From CAZOAR01 sp964577985 (GTDB lineage Bacteria > Gemmatimonadota > CAZMKB01 > CAZNLH01), in the NCBI GenBank assembly GCA_964577985.1, contig CAZOAR010000008.1:7948-71947 (forward strand): 64,000 nt of DNA, in the 5' to 3' direction. The notes below the pieces were generated by a model that was not told the DNA's origin, did not search any database, and worked only from the letters and a program-made list of their open reading frames with translations. The position numbers and the translations under genes are program-made. Below, one piece after another: positions 53,840 through 62,422 of the stretch (positions within the stretch are counted from its first letter, which is position 1; every line of letters begins with the position of its first letter).

Positions 53840-55096
53840 ATGGTCATAAAATGGAAAAAGAGATGGATAAACGTCTTTCTCTTCCTGCTTTTCGTTCCCA
53901 ACATCTTTGTCTCCGCCTCCACGCACAGGTCGAGAGGCGGCGATTTCAGAGGATTTCTCGTCGCGGGAGAGCGATTTCTCGACGGTACTTTCCTCTACCA
54001 CGGCAGTTCGGTGGCAACTAACGTGACCTGGCCGCCTTTCTTTTCCTTGTTTATTGTTCCATTTACGCTTCTCGCGCGTATCAGTCTGCCCATGACTCAG
54101 GTATTATGGTATATAACGAATGCCGCGCTGTTGATCGTCACAATAGACATCTGGTGCAGAATATCCTACAGGAAACCGCTTGGCTGGTTTGACGAAACCC
54201 GCAGACTCTCCTTCTATTCGATGTCGGTTTTCATTCCACTGGTTCTCATCACACAACCCATCTTCAAAGTCTTTGTCCAGCTCCAGCTCAACGTGCTTAT
54301 CCTCTTTCTCCTGTCATTGACGTTCTTCTACCTCCAGGACGACAGAGAGTGTCTGTCCGGCCTCTACCTGGGATTCGCCACCGCACTAAAGGCCTTCCCG
54401 ATACTGGTGATTCCCTATCTCGCTTATCGCAGGAAGTCCAGGACAATCGTGGTGATGGCACTTTCCACAATCGTGCTCACAATGCTCCCCGCCCTGCGAT
54501 ACGGCGCGCAGGATCACATCCAGAACCTTGCGGCCTGGTTCAGGATATCTCTCTCGGGCGGATATCCTCTGGGGGGACTCAATCAATCCGCCTATGCCAT
54601 GATCGCGAGGTGGATCGCTTCGGATCCCTTTATCCTGATGAAGGTGAAACTGCCCCCTCCACCGGTTGACGGCGTCGCGAGCATGGTCAGCATGTGGGTA
54701 TTCAGGGGTATGTATGTATCATTCGTGGCGCTCTTTCTGCTGGTGATTCACAGATGCGGACAACGCATCTTCGCGGCTGAAGCAGCCTTCATGGTTACAT
54801 TGTGTATGGTGTTTTCACCCATCGCGTGGCAGCACTACTGGATACTGACTCTTCCAGCTTACTTCGTCCTCCACAGCCTCTACGAAGAATCACGCAGCAG
54901 GGCATTGTTCTACGCTATCTGGGCGTCCTTTGTGGTGATCACCGTGCTGTCGGTCATCGGCCAGACCGGGAAAATCGTAAGGGGATTTCTTCTCTGCGTT
55001 ACTTCGCATCTCACAATCGGCGCCTTCATCCTGATGTTCGCGCTTCTGTACGGAATATCCATGACGGATAAAGCGGAAAGACTCAGGACGCGGTGA
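53840..55096 (+). CDS. GT87 (DUF2029) family polyprenol-phosphate sugar glycosyltransferase
   Basis: The 418-residue protein has about ten membrane helices. The N-terminal region SRGGDFRGFLVAGERFLDG, then NVTWPPFFSLFIVPF and ATALKAFPILVIPYLAYRR match the GT87 pattern known from mannosyltransferases that use polyprenyl phosphate mannose. The periplasmic loop after residue 230 (SLSGGYPLGGLNQSAYAM) is also family-like. It likely acts with the GT-C protein encoded two genes upstream on a cell-envelope glycan. The gene has its own GGGGGA ribosome site. Confidence 0.82.
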   Translation: MVIKWKKRWINVFLFLLFVPNIFVSASTHRSRGGDFRGFLVAGERFLDGTFLYHGSSVATNVTWPPFFSLFIVPFTLLARISLPMTQVLWYITNAALLIVTIDIWCRISYRKPLGWFDETRRLSFYSMSVFIPLVLITQPIFKVFVQLQLNVLILFLLSLTFFYLQDDRECLSGLYLGFATALKAFPILVIPYLAYRRKSRTIVVMALSTIVLTMLPALRYGAQDHIQNLAAWFRISLSGGYPLGGLNQSAYAMIARWIASDPFILMKVKLPPPPVDGVASMVSMWVFRGMYVSFVALFLLVIHRCGQRIFAAEAAFMVTLCMVFSPIAWQHYWILTLPAYFVLHSLYEESRSRALFYAIWASFVVITVLSVIGQTGKIVRGFLLCVTSHLTIGAFILMFALLYGISMTDKAERLRTR

Positions 55097-55209
55097 TTGA
55101 GAACAGGCCGGGAAGCTGCCGTGCGGAAGAGGAAACCCTGGTGCAGCGAGTTTTCCTGCACAATGCGCTTGTAATGCTGAGATGGAGGATCGCCGCGCCC
55201 GACGGGGTG

Positions 55210-56067
55210 TCAGGAAAGAAACGGCCTTAACCTGCGGCTCCTGGAGATATGTCTCAACCTGTGGAGGGCTCTCTCCTTGATCTGCCTTACACGTTCTCTG
55301 GTAATACCCATTATCTTCCCGATTTCTTCGAGAGTCAGAGGCGGCTTCCCGCCAAGCCCGTAGTAGAGGCGGATAACCTGTGCTTCCCGCTCTCCAAGCG
55401 TGTCCAGAATGCGCTGGATCTCATCATATCGCACGCTCTCCATCGCCTGCTCATCGGGAGACACCTGGTCGTCGTCCGCCAGGTACTCCGTAAGCCTCGT
55501 ATCCTCTATGTTCGGGGGCGGAGTCTCCAGCGAAAGAGGTTTCTGGGTAATCGACAGGGTCTCTTCAACCTCGCTCAGGCTCATGTCAAGACCCTCGGAA
55601 AGCTCCTCCATCGTCGGAGCTCTCATCATCTCCTGGGTCATGATGTCGGCCTTCTTGCCGATCTTGTACAGCGATCCAGCTCGACTGAGAGGAACCCTGA
55701 ATACTCGCGACTGTTCAGCGAGGGCCTGGAGAATAGCCTGGCGTATCCACCAGACGGCATAGGAGATAAAACGGATGTCTTTTTCCTCGTCGAATTTCTG
55801 CGCGGCGCGGATAAGACCCATGTTCCCCTCGGATATCAGATCGATGAGCGTTAGTCCCCTGTTCTGATACTTCTTCGCGACGCTCACGACAAAGCGGAGA
55901 TTCGACCTCACGAGCTTCTGAAGGGCAGCCTTGTTGCCCTTCTTGACCTTGCGGGCAAGGCGTTTTTCCATCTCCTTGTCGATCAGCTTGTACTTGTCTA
56001 TCTCTGACAAATACTTTTCAAGTGTTTCGTCGTAGTAGAGTGACTTTCCCAATGAAGTTAATTTCAC
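55210..56067 (-). CDS. RNA polymerase sigma-70 factor (RpoD/RpoS-like group)
   Basis: The ~285-residue protein has regions 1.2 (ETLEKYLSEIDKYKLI), 2 (NLRFVVSVAKKYQNRG; ISEGNMGLIRAAQKFD; FISYAVWWIRQAI), 3 (APTMEELSEGLDMSLSEV) and 4 (LTLEEIGKIMGITRERVRQI), complete for promoter recognition. Region 1.1 is absent, so it is either a short primary sigma or a group 2 factor; only genome context could decide. GTG at 56067, preceded by GAGGTG, is preferred; GTG at 56076 is possible. A good promoter lies at 56287-56315, giving a leader of about 215 bases. It converges with the GT87 operon. Confidence 0.93.
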   Translation of the reverse strand: MKLTSLGKSLYYDETLEKYLSEIDKYKLIDKEMEKRLARKVKKGNKAALQKLVRSNLRFVVSVAKKYQNRGLTLIDLISEGNMGLIRAAQKFDEEKDIRFISYAVWWIRQAILQALAEQSRVFRVPLSRAGSLYKIGKKADIMTQEMMRAPTMEELSEGLDMSLSEVEETLSITQKPLSLETPPPNIEDTRLTEYLADDDQVSPDEQAMESVRYDEIQRILDTLGEREAQVIRLYYGLGGKPPLTLEEIGKIMGITRERVRQIKERALHRLRHISRSRRLRPFLS

Positions 56068-56286
56068 CTCTTTCACACCTCGAGAGCATTTAGTGAACAA
56101 CCATTGTCCCCGCGAACCCGGAAACTCTCTGAATTCCTGCGGGTCCGCAAGAGAACTGGCCCGCAGGGAGTGGCACTGCCGAGCGGGTGTAAAGCAAACT
56201 TCATGCCCACGTGATCGATGCTGTTTCGTAACAACTCTTACATGGCCTTTAACGCCGCTAACCGCGTCCAGACCTTTTCTATCCGG
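56068..56286 (-). other. Leader of the sigma factor gene, no gene seen
   Basis: The stretch between the promoter and the start is GC-rich with several short inverted repeats (around 56115-56170). No open frame or known riboswitch is recognised. Confidence 0.4.
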
Positions 56287-56315
56287 ATGTTAAGGGATAT
56301 CTTTCTCCTTGTCAA
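56287..56315 (-). promoter_or_regulatory. Sigma-70 promoter of the sigma factor gene
   Basis: TTGACA (56315-56310) and TAACAT (56292-56287) with a 17-base spacer, located just after the transketolase operon. Confidence 0.65.
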
Positions 56316-56402
56316 GGACAATTTCCGCCCCATTCCATCTGTTCAGATTCGCATCATGACTTGTACACGGTACGTCACAAAAGCGGGAGATTCACGGTCG
56401 GT

Positions 56403-57353
56403 TCATCTCGCTTCAAGCAATCGCCTGGATGCCTCCAGAATGTTCCCGCTGCTTACACCATACTTTTCGATGAGTTCCTCTGGTTTTCCCGTCTCGGCGT
56501 ATCTCTCACCCACGTTGAGAAACTGCATGGGAACAGGGTGTATCTCTCCAAGGCGACGGGCAACGATGGAACCCAGTCCGCCGTGCGCCTGGTGCTCTTC
56601 CACGACAACAATTCTGCCTGTCTTCCGCACAGAGTCCAGAAGTGTCCGCTCATCAAGGGGCCTAACGGAATATATATCGATCAAATCTACCCCAAACCCT
56701 TCGCTATCCAGGATCTCCGCAGCCTTTACCGCCTCCCACATGGTGTATCCCATCGAGACGATGGTAATATCATCCCCGGCTCGCAATACTTTTGAACCCC
56801 CGAAGTGAAATTCGTCTCCCGGTTCATACAACCTTGCGGGATCGGGGCGCGGCAGACGCAGATAGACCGGGCCTTCCTCCCGGGCCGCTGCCCTCACCAG
56901 CGCCTCCGTAGATATATCATCGGCAGGAACAGCTATCTTGAATCCGGGCAGGGAGAGGACCAGGGACAAGTCCTCGATGCTCTGCTGCGAGGGGCCGTCT
57001 TCTCCGACGGAGATACCACCATGAGTCGCGACGACCTTTATGGGGCATTCAGGATACGCCACGGACATCCTCAGCTGATCGAATCCCTTGCACACCAGGA
57101 ACACCGCGAAACTGCTGATGAAAGGGATCTTGCCGCAGCTCGCGAGTCCGGCGGCTATCGAGACCATATTCGCCTCGGCTATACCGACGTCATAGAATCT
57201 GTCCGGGAATCTCTCTCCAAACATCCAGGTCTGCGTCGACCTGGAAAGATCCGCGTCGAGAACCACAATCCGGTCGTCCTCTTCACCGAGTTCGACAAGT
57301 GTCCTGCCATAGGCCTTCCTTGCCGAGAATCGTTCGGGTGAATCGTTATCCAC
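56403..57353 (-). CDS. Transketolase, C-terminal subunit
   Basis: The ~316-residue protein holds the pyrimidine-binding and C-terminal domains of transketolase: FYDVGIAEANMVSIAAGLA (catalytic Glu region), GKIPFISSFAVFLVCKGFDQLR, THGGISVGEDGPSQQSIED and LLDSVRKTGRIVVVEEHQAHGG. With the separate N-terminal gene it makes a split transketolase of the type common in archaea and several bacterial phyla. GTG at 57353 is preferred because AGGAGG stands 6 bases before it; ATG at 57368 would add five residues. It overlaps the N-terminal subunit gene by eight bases. Confidence 0.93.
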   Translation of the reverse strand: MDNDSPERFSARKAYGRTLVELGEEDDRIVVLDADLSRSTQTWMFGERFPDRFYDVGIAEANMVSIAAGLASCGKIPFISSFAVFLVCKGFDQLRMSVAYPECPIKVVATHGGISVGEDGPSQQSIEDLSLVLSLPGFKIAVPADDISTEALVRAAAREEGPVYLRLPRPDPARLYEPGDEFHFGGSKVLRAGDDITIVSMGYTMWEAVKAAEILDSEGFGVDLIDIYSVRPLDERTLLDSVRKTGRIVVVEEHQAHGGLGSIVARRLGEIHPVPMQFLNVGERYAETGKPEELIEKYGVSSGNILEASRRLLEAR

Positions 57354-58185
57354 CGATATCCTCCTCATCGAGCTCTTCCAGCGCCTTCCTCATCTCCTCC
57401 CGAGTCGGAGCCGCACCGTGGAAGCGGTTGTCGTTCTCCATGAACGATACGCCTTTGCCCTTTACCGTGTGCGCGATTATGACCGACGGCATGTCGGCAA
57501 CCTCCCTGGCGGACGCGAACGCCGAGATGATAGAGGCAACATCGTGCCCGTCGATCTCCTGGACATGCCAGCCGAAGCTTTCCCATTTCTTCGCCAGCGG
57601 CTCAAGAGAAACGATCTTGTCGATCCTGTCATCGAGCTGGAATCCGTTATTGTCGATTATTGCCGTCAGGCTCCCGAGACTGCGGTGAGCGGCGAACATG
57701 GCGGCCTCCCACACCTGACCTTCCTGGACCTCACCGTCGCCCAGCACCACGTACACCCTGCTGTCAACGTTGTCCAATCCCAGCGCGAGCGCCATCCCTG
57801 TTCCGATCGAGAGTCCCTGTCCGAGAGAGCCGGTGGAGGCCTCGAGGATCGGCAGAGCTCTCTTGTCCGGGTGTCCCTGAAAAGGACTTCCCAGTGTCCT
57901 GAAAGATTCGAGCTCGTCCGCCGGAAAACAGCCCGCTTCCGCGAACACAGCATAGAGCGCCGGAGCCGCATGTCCCTTGCTCAGGATAAACCTGTCGCGC
58001 TCCCGCCAGCCCGGGTTCCCGGGATCGTATCTCATCTCATGGAAGAACAGGACAGCGAGCAGATCAGTCACGGAGAGCGATCCCCCGGGATGGCCCGAGC
58101 CGGCCTTTCCGATCATCCTGACGATCCGTTTTCTTATCGCCACGGATTTCTCAAGCAGTTCCTCTATTGACGCCCGGTCTGACAT
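57346..58185 (-). CDS. Transketolase, N-terminal (thiamine diphosphate-binding) subunit
   Basis: The 279-residue protein has the thiamine-diphosphate domain: GKAGSGHPGGSLSVTDLLAV, DRFILSKGHAAPALY, STGSLGQGLSIGTGMALALG, and the metal site VVLGDGEVQEGQVWEAAM followed by IIDNNGFQLDD. It needs the C-terminal subunit for activity. Together they catalyse two-carbon transfer in the pentose-phosphate pathway. The ATG at 58185 overlaps the NtrC-type regulator stop by one base (TGATG), so it is translated with a transcription-factor gene, an unusual coupling. Confidence 0.94.
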   Translation of the reverse strand: MSDRASIEELLEKSVAIRKRIVRMIGKAGSGHPGGSLSVTDLLAVLFFHEMRYDPGNPGWRERDRFILSKGHAAPALYAVFAEAGCFPADELESFRTLGSPFQGHPDKRALPILEASTGSLGQGLSIGTGMALALGLDNVDSRVYVVLGDGEVQEGQVWEAAMFAAHRSLGSLTAIIDNNGFQLDDRIDKIVSLEPLAKKWESFGWHVQEIDGHDVASIISAFASAREVADMPSVIIAHTVKGKGVSFMENDNRFHGAAPTREEMRKALEELDEEDIGG

Positions 58186-59582
58186 CACCCACCCATCCTT
58201 CCGCCGGTTTCATGATCATTGATGAGCCGTTTCACATCAACGTTGTACTTTGCCAGTTTCTTGTGGAAATTCTGACGGGCAAGACCGCACTCCCGTGCAG
58301 CCCTGGAGATGTTACCTCCAGTTCTCTTCAACGTCTCGATCAGGAAGTTCCTTTCGAACTGGCCCCTGGCTTCACGAAAACTCACAGTTCGTGCCAATGG
58401 TTCATACATCCCGTTTCCATCGAATAGGCGCGGAGGGAGATCGTCCAGGGTTATCTCGCCCTCTTCTTCAAGCGCAACCGTTCTCTCGACGACATTCTCC
58501 AGCTCTCTCACGTTCCCCGGCCAGGAGTACGCAAGCATCGTCTCCATGGCCTTTCTCGAAAAGCAGGAGATATTCCTCTCGAACTGTGCGTTGTATCGTT
58601 TCAGGAAGTGGTTTGCCAGGAGGGGTATGTCGTCGGTTCTCTCTCTCAGGGGAGGCAGAAGAATATTGATGACATTGATTCTGTAATAGAGATCCTCCCG
58701 GAATTTCTTTGCGGCCACCAGCCGGGACAACTCCCTGTTTGTGGCCGCTATGATGCGGACGTCGGTCTCTATGGGCGTCGTTCCGCCCACCCTCTCGAAT
58801 TCCTTCTCCTGGAGTACCCTGAGGAGGCGGATCTGCAATGACGGACTGGTTTCGCCTATTTCATCGAGAAATAGCGTACCACCACTCGCCTCTTCAAAAT
58901 ACCCGCGCGCGGAGCGTACGGCACCCGTAAAAGCACCCTTTTCATGACCAAACAAGGTGCTCTCGAGCAGGTTATCGGGCAGTCCACCGCAGTTGATGGC
59001 GACAAATCTACTGCCGGAACGCCGGCTCAGGTTGTGTATGCTCCTTGCCACCAGCTCTTTGCCGGTCCCACTCTCCCCGGTGATGAGTATCGTGCTGCTG
59101 AGTGGGGCCACCTTGCTCACCATCTGATACACCTTCCTCATCTTCCCGCTGTCACCTATTATACCCTCCGGCTTCAACTGAGACCTGAGAAAACGATTCT
59201 CGTCGCGAAGCCTTTTGTAATCGATTACCCTTTCAATAACAAGCTTCAGCTCTTCCAGGTTGTCAAACGGTTTCGCGAGATAGTCTTCTGCCCCCAGCTT
59301 CATAGCTTCGACCGCTGAATCGATCGTCCCGTGACCGGTCATGATAAGCACTGACGTATCGGCATTGATCTTCTTTATCTCTTTCAGCACATCCAGCCCG
59401 CTCATTCCCGGCATCTTCAAGTCGAGCAGGACGAGATCGAATGTCGTTGTCCCGCACATCTCCAGGCCATCTTCACCTGAGGTCGCCTGGAAAACCTTGT
59501 ATTCGACCGGGTCGAGCAGGTTAACAAAAAAATCCCTGGTAAAGGCCTCGTCATCCACCACCAGGACGTGTAGCTTATCCAT
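58185..59582 (-). CDS. NtrC-family sigma-54-dependent response regulator
   Basis: The 465-residue protein has a receiver domain (VLVVDDEAFTRDF; phospho-acceptor Asp54 in LVLLDLKMPG; Lys104 in AKPFDN). The AAA+ sigma-54 interaction domain has Walker A GESGTGKE at 169-176, GAFTGA at 216-221 and the IDLLPPLRER-like RINVINILLPPLRERTDD. A Fis-type helix-turn-helix closes the protein (NISRAARECGLARQNFHKKL). It activates sigma-54 promoters on phosphorylation by the PAS kinase encoded immediately upstream; the two genes overlap by eight bases. It is followed by transketolase with a one-base overlap. Confidence 0.95.
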   Translation of the reverse strand: MDKLHVLVVDDEAFTRDFFVNLLDPVEYKVFQATSGEDGLEMCGTTTFDLVLLDLKMPGMSGLDVLKEIKKINADTSVLIMTGHGTIDSAVEAMKLGAEDYLAKPFDNLEELKLVIERVIDYKRLRDENRFLRSQLKPEGIIGDSGKMRKVYQMVSKVAPLSSTILITGESGTGKELVARSIHNLSRRSGSRFVAINCGGLPDNLLESTLFGHEKGAFTGAVRSARGYFEEASGGTLFLDEIGETSPSLQIRLLRVLQEKEFERVGGTTPIETDVRIIAATNRELSRLVAAKKFREDLYYRINVINILLPPLRERTDDIPLLANHFLKRYNAQFERNISCFSRKAMETMLAYSWPGNVRELENVVERTVALEEEGEITLDDLPPRLFDGNGMYEPLARTVSFREARGQFERNFLIETLKRTGGNISRAARECGLARQNFHKKLAKYNVDVKRLINDHETGGRMGG

Positions 59583-60723
59583 GGTCGTCCTCCCCGCCCC
59601 TCATCACCCTCTTAATGGGGAAGCAAAGGCTGAATCTCGTTCCACGGGCCGCGTCGCTCTCCGCCGTGATACGTCCATCATGATTCCTTACTATTCCATA
59701 GGCGACACTGAGTCCCAGACCGGTGCCTTCCTCACGCGTCGTGAAGAACGGTTCGAATATCCTGCCGAGGCACTCCTGAGGGATTCCCCTGCCCGTGTCT
59801 CTGATTTCCACGATCGCTTCGGTCCTCTCTCTATTCATGGCTGTTGATATCGATATGGTTCCTTCTCCATCTATGGCCTGCGCGGCGTTCTGGATGATGT
59901 TCATAACCACCTGGGCAAGCTGGGTCTCGTTTCCCTGAAAAAGTGCCAGATCGCCTGCAAGCGTCTTTTCTATCTTCACTCCCTTGAGAGAAATCTGCTT
60001 CTCAAGGAGAGAGAGGACGTCTTCGATCACCTTATTGAGATCCACGTCCGCGAAATCATGGCGGGACTCCCTCGAAAACTTGAGAAGGTTACGGATGATC
60101 TTGACACACTCTCTGCCCGCGCGTTCTATGGTCTCGGCAAGACTCCTGTTGGGATCGTCTTCCGGCATGCGGCTCAACAGAAGCTGAACAAAGTTTTGAA
60201 CGCCGACGAGAGGGTTGTTGAGCTGGTGGGCAAGCCCCCCGGCGAGTTCCCCGAGGGCGGCCATCTTGCTTGCCTGCACGAGCTGCATTTCCAGGTACTT
60301 GCGTTCGGTGATATCTCCGCTGATCTCTATCACACGCTCGACCTCGCCCGTCACACCCTTTATCGGATATGTATGAAGCTCCAGGAATCGCTCTCGACCA
60401 TCCGATCCGGCTGTCGTGTATGTCGTCGTGTCCGCCTCGCCGCTCTTGAATGTCTCCTCGGTAATACAGTGCAGACATGGTTTCCCGTCCCCGTGAAAGG
60501 TCCGGTAGCACGTCTGGCCGACGATCGATTCTTCGCCTCCGGAGGTTATGGCACGTGCCCTCGCAGCCTTGTTCGCGAAAAGGATATTATAATCGCTGTC
60601 GACTATCGTAATGCTCTCCTCGATACCATCTATCACGGACTGGAGAAAGACGTTGGAACTGGCCTCGCTGTTATCCACGTCCACACTCTCCTTCCGGTCT
60701 TCTATCCCATCTCCCTCCTTCAT
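59575..60723 (-). CDS. Soluble PAS-domain sensor histidine kinase
   Basis: The 382-residue protein has one PAS domain (about 25-140, ending ISGDITERKYLE). It contains Cys72, Cys83 and Cys86 (CYRTFHGDGKPCLHC), a pattern seen in PAS domains that may bind a redox-active metal or cluster. HisKA follows with His166 in LAHQLNNP, then HATPase (IIQNAAQAIDG N-box, DTGRGIP, REEGTGLGLSVAYGIV). There is no membrane segment, so the signal is cytoplasmic. AAAGGAG precedes the ATG and a good promoter lies at 60787-60815. It overlaps the NtrC-type regulator gene by eight bases, so the two form a cognate pair. Confidence 0.94.
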   Translation of the reverse strand: MKEGDGIEDRKESVDVDNSEASSNVFLQSVIDGIEESITIVDSDYNILFANKAARARAITSGGEESIVGQTCYRTFHGDGKPCLHCITEETFKSGEADTTTYTTAGSDGRERFLELHTYPIKGVTGEVERVIEISGDITERKYLEMQLVQASKMAALGELAGGLAHQLNNPLVGVQNFVQLLLSRMPEDDPNRSLAETIERAGRECVKIIRNLLKFSRESRHDFADVDLNKVIEDVLSLLEKQISLKGVKIEKTLAGDLALFQGNETQLAQVVMNIIQNAAQAIDGEGTISISTAMNRERTEAIVEIRDTGRGIPQECLGRIFEPFFTTREEGTGLGLSVAYGIVRNHDGRITAESDAARGTRFSLCFPIKRVMRGGEDDHG

Positions 60724-60786
60724 CTATGCAATCTCCTTTGCGTGTCACACAGGTCTATCGACTGTAACAATATGATGACTGCTCAA

Positions 60787-60815
60787 ATTATAGGCAAATC
60801 ACTGTAATAAGACAA
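60787..60815 (-). promoter_or_regulatory. Sigma-70 promoter of the kinase-regulator-transketolase operon
   Basis: TTGTCT (60815-60810) and perfect TATAAT (60792-60787), 17-base spacer, about 65 bases before the start at 60723. Confidence 0.72.
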
Positions 60816-60836
60816 GGGGGTGGAGACAGGACATCG

Positions 60837-60865
60837 TTGACAAAGGTAAAGCGCTTGTCTATCTT
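60837..60865 (+). promoter_or_regulatory. Sigma-70 promoter of the aspartase gene
   Basis: TTGACA (60837-60842) and TATCTT (60860-60865) with a 17-base spacer, 60 bases before the ATG at 60925. Confidence 0.7.
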
Positions 60866-60924
60866 TGAGATACGAAGTCGATGGCCTTGAGGGTCGAGGT
60901 CTGTGGAGCTAATCCGAGGGAATA

Positions 60925-62328
60925 ATGAAGAAAAGACGCGTAGAACGTGACAGCCTTGGCGAGAAGGAGATCGATCCAGCGGTGTACTACGGTATCCAGA
61001 CGACCAGGGCGGTGGAGAACTTCCCCATCAGTGGTCTGAGGGCGAGTTCAGCCTTCGTCAGGGCAACGGCATACGTAAAGAGGGCCGCCGCCAGAACGAA
61101 CACCGGGCTCGGTCTGCTGCCGGAGGAGATTGGAGAGAGGATCGCAGAGGCGGCGGGAGAGATAATCGACGGAGGCTTGCGGGACCAGTTCGTGGTGGAT
61201 GTCTTTCAGGCGGGCGCCGGGACATCGCACAACATGAACATGAACGAGGTAATCGCCAACCGTGTCATAGAGATGCTTGGCGGAGAGAAGGGCGACTACT
61301 CCATATGCCATCCCAACGATCATGTCAATCTCTCCCAGTCTACCAACGATGTCTTTCCAACGGCCATGCGCGTAGCGGCGCTGCTCGAGGTGGACAGGCT
61401 TTTTGCGGCTCTCAAACAGCTCTCCTCGGCATTCAGCGGAAAAGGCACTGAATTCGAGACTGCTTTCAAATCAGGGAGGACTCATCTTCAGGACGCCACT
61501 CCTGTCACACTGGGTCAGGAATTCAACGCCTGGGGGACCTGTATCTATAGACATGAAGAACACCTGTCTGAAGCGGCGGAAGCACTGAAGGTGCTCGGGA
61601 TCGGGGGCACAGCGGTCGGAACCGGCATGAACTCCCACACCAGCTATCGGGAGCTGGTCGTGGAGTCTCTCTCAGACGAGACCGGGCTTGGACTGAAGGC
61701 CTCTACGGACACGTTCGAAGCGATGCAGAGCATGCGGCCCTTCACGCGACTATCATCCGCGATGAAAGACCTGTCGGTCGATCTCATACGCATAGCGAAC
61801 GACGTCCGGCTGCTGTCGTCCGGGCCTATGACGGGGATCCGTGAGATAATCCTCCCCGCCGTACAGCCTGGATCGTCGATAATGCCGGGCAAGGTCAATC
61901 CCGTAATGGCCGAGATGCTCGACATGGTCTGCTTCGAGGTGATAGGCAACGACACGACGATCTGCCTCGCCTCCCAGGCGGGCCAGCTCGAACTGAACGT
62001 CATGATGCCTGTCATCGCGTACAACCTCCTCTTCTCGATAGAGATACTGACGAACGCCATCGCTGCGTTTTCGGAGCGATGCGTCGAGGGGATCGTGTCC
62101 GACACAGAGCGCTGCCGGGCCTTTGTGGAGAGCAGCCTCGCCCTGGTGACGTCATTGAGTCCACACATAGGCTACCAGAAGGCGGCCGAGCTCGCGAAGG
62201 AGAGCCTCGACACTGGCAGGACGCTCCGTGAAATCGTACTCGAGAAGGGCATTATGGACAGAGAGGATCTGGAAAGGATACTCGACGTGCGGGAGATGAC
62301 ACGACCCGGCATCCCGGGGAAGAGGTAG
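60925..62328 (+). CDS. aspA: Aspartate ammonia-lyase
   Basis: The 467-residue protein belongs to the fumarase C/aspartase superfamily: GAGTSHNMNMNEVIANR, DHVNLSQSTNDVFPTAMR, GRTHLQDATPVTLGQEF and the signature GSSIMPGKVNPV with the catalytic Ser loop. The N-terminus YYGIQTTRAVENFPISGL and the overall pattern favour aspartase over class II fumarase. It converts aspartate to fumarate and ammonia. The gene is monocistronic, with its own promoter and a strong terminator after it. It is divergent from the NtrC-type operon; nitrogen-related control is possible but its promoter looks sigma-70-type. Confidence 0.9.
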   Translation: MKKRRVERDSLGEKEIDPAVYYGIQTTRAVENFPISGLRASSAFVRATAYVKRAAARTNTGLGLLPEEIGERIAEAAGEIIDGGLRDQFVVDVFQAGAGTSHNMNMNEVIANRVIEMLGGEKGDYSICHPNDHVNLSQSTNDVFPTAMRVAALLEVDRLFAALKQLSSAFSGKGTEFETAFKSGRTHLQDATPVTLGQEFNAWGTCIYRHEEHLSEAAEALKVLGIGGTAVGTGMNSHTSYRELVVESLSDETGLGLKASTDTFEAMQSMRPFTRLSSAMKDLSVDLIRIANDVRLLSSGPMTGIREIILPAVQPGSSIMPGKVNPVMAEMLDMVCFEVIGNDTTICLASQAGQLELNVMMPVIAYNLLFSIEILTNAIAAFSERCVEGIVSDTERCRAFVESSLALVTSLSPHIGYQKAAELAKESLDTGRTLREIVLEKGIMDREDLERILDVREMTRPGIPGKR

Positions 62329-62350
62329 GGGCAGGACGCATCGGAAACAA

Positions 62351-62382
62351 GAAAAGGGGGGCCGGTCGCGGCCCCCCTTTTC
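62351..62382. terminator. Bidirectional intrinsic terminator
   Basis: A perfect 13-base stem (GAAAAGGGGGGCC at 62351-62363 with GGCCCCCCTTTTC at 62370-62382) and a six-base loop lies between the aspartase gene and the convergent secreted thioredoxin-fold gene. Confidence 0.93.
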
Positions 62383-62422
62383 ATAGGTACAGGACACTGT
62401 AGTCTATTAGAAGACGAATCGA

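Noticed and set aside
60925..62328. Class II fumarase
   Set aside because: The superfamily signature fits both, but the N-terminal segment and overall pattern resemble aspartase more closely; fumarase cannot be fully excluded without phylogeny.
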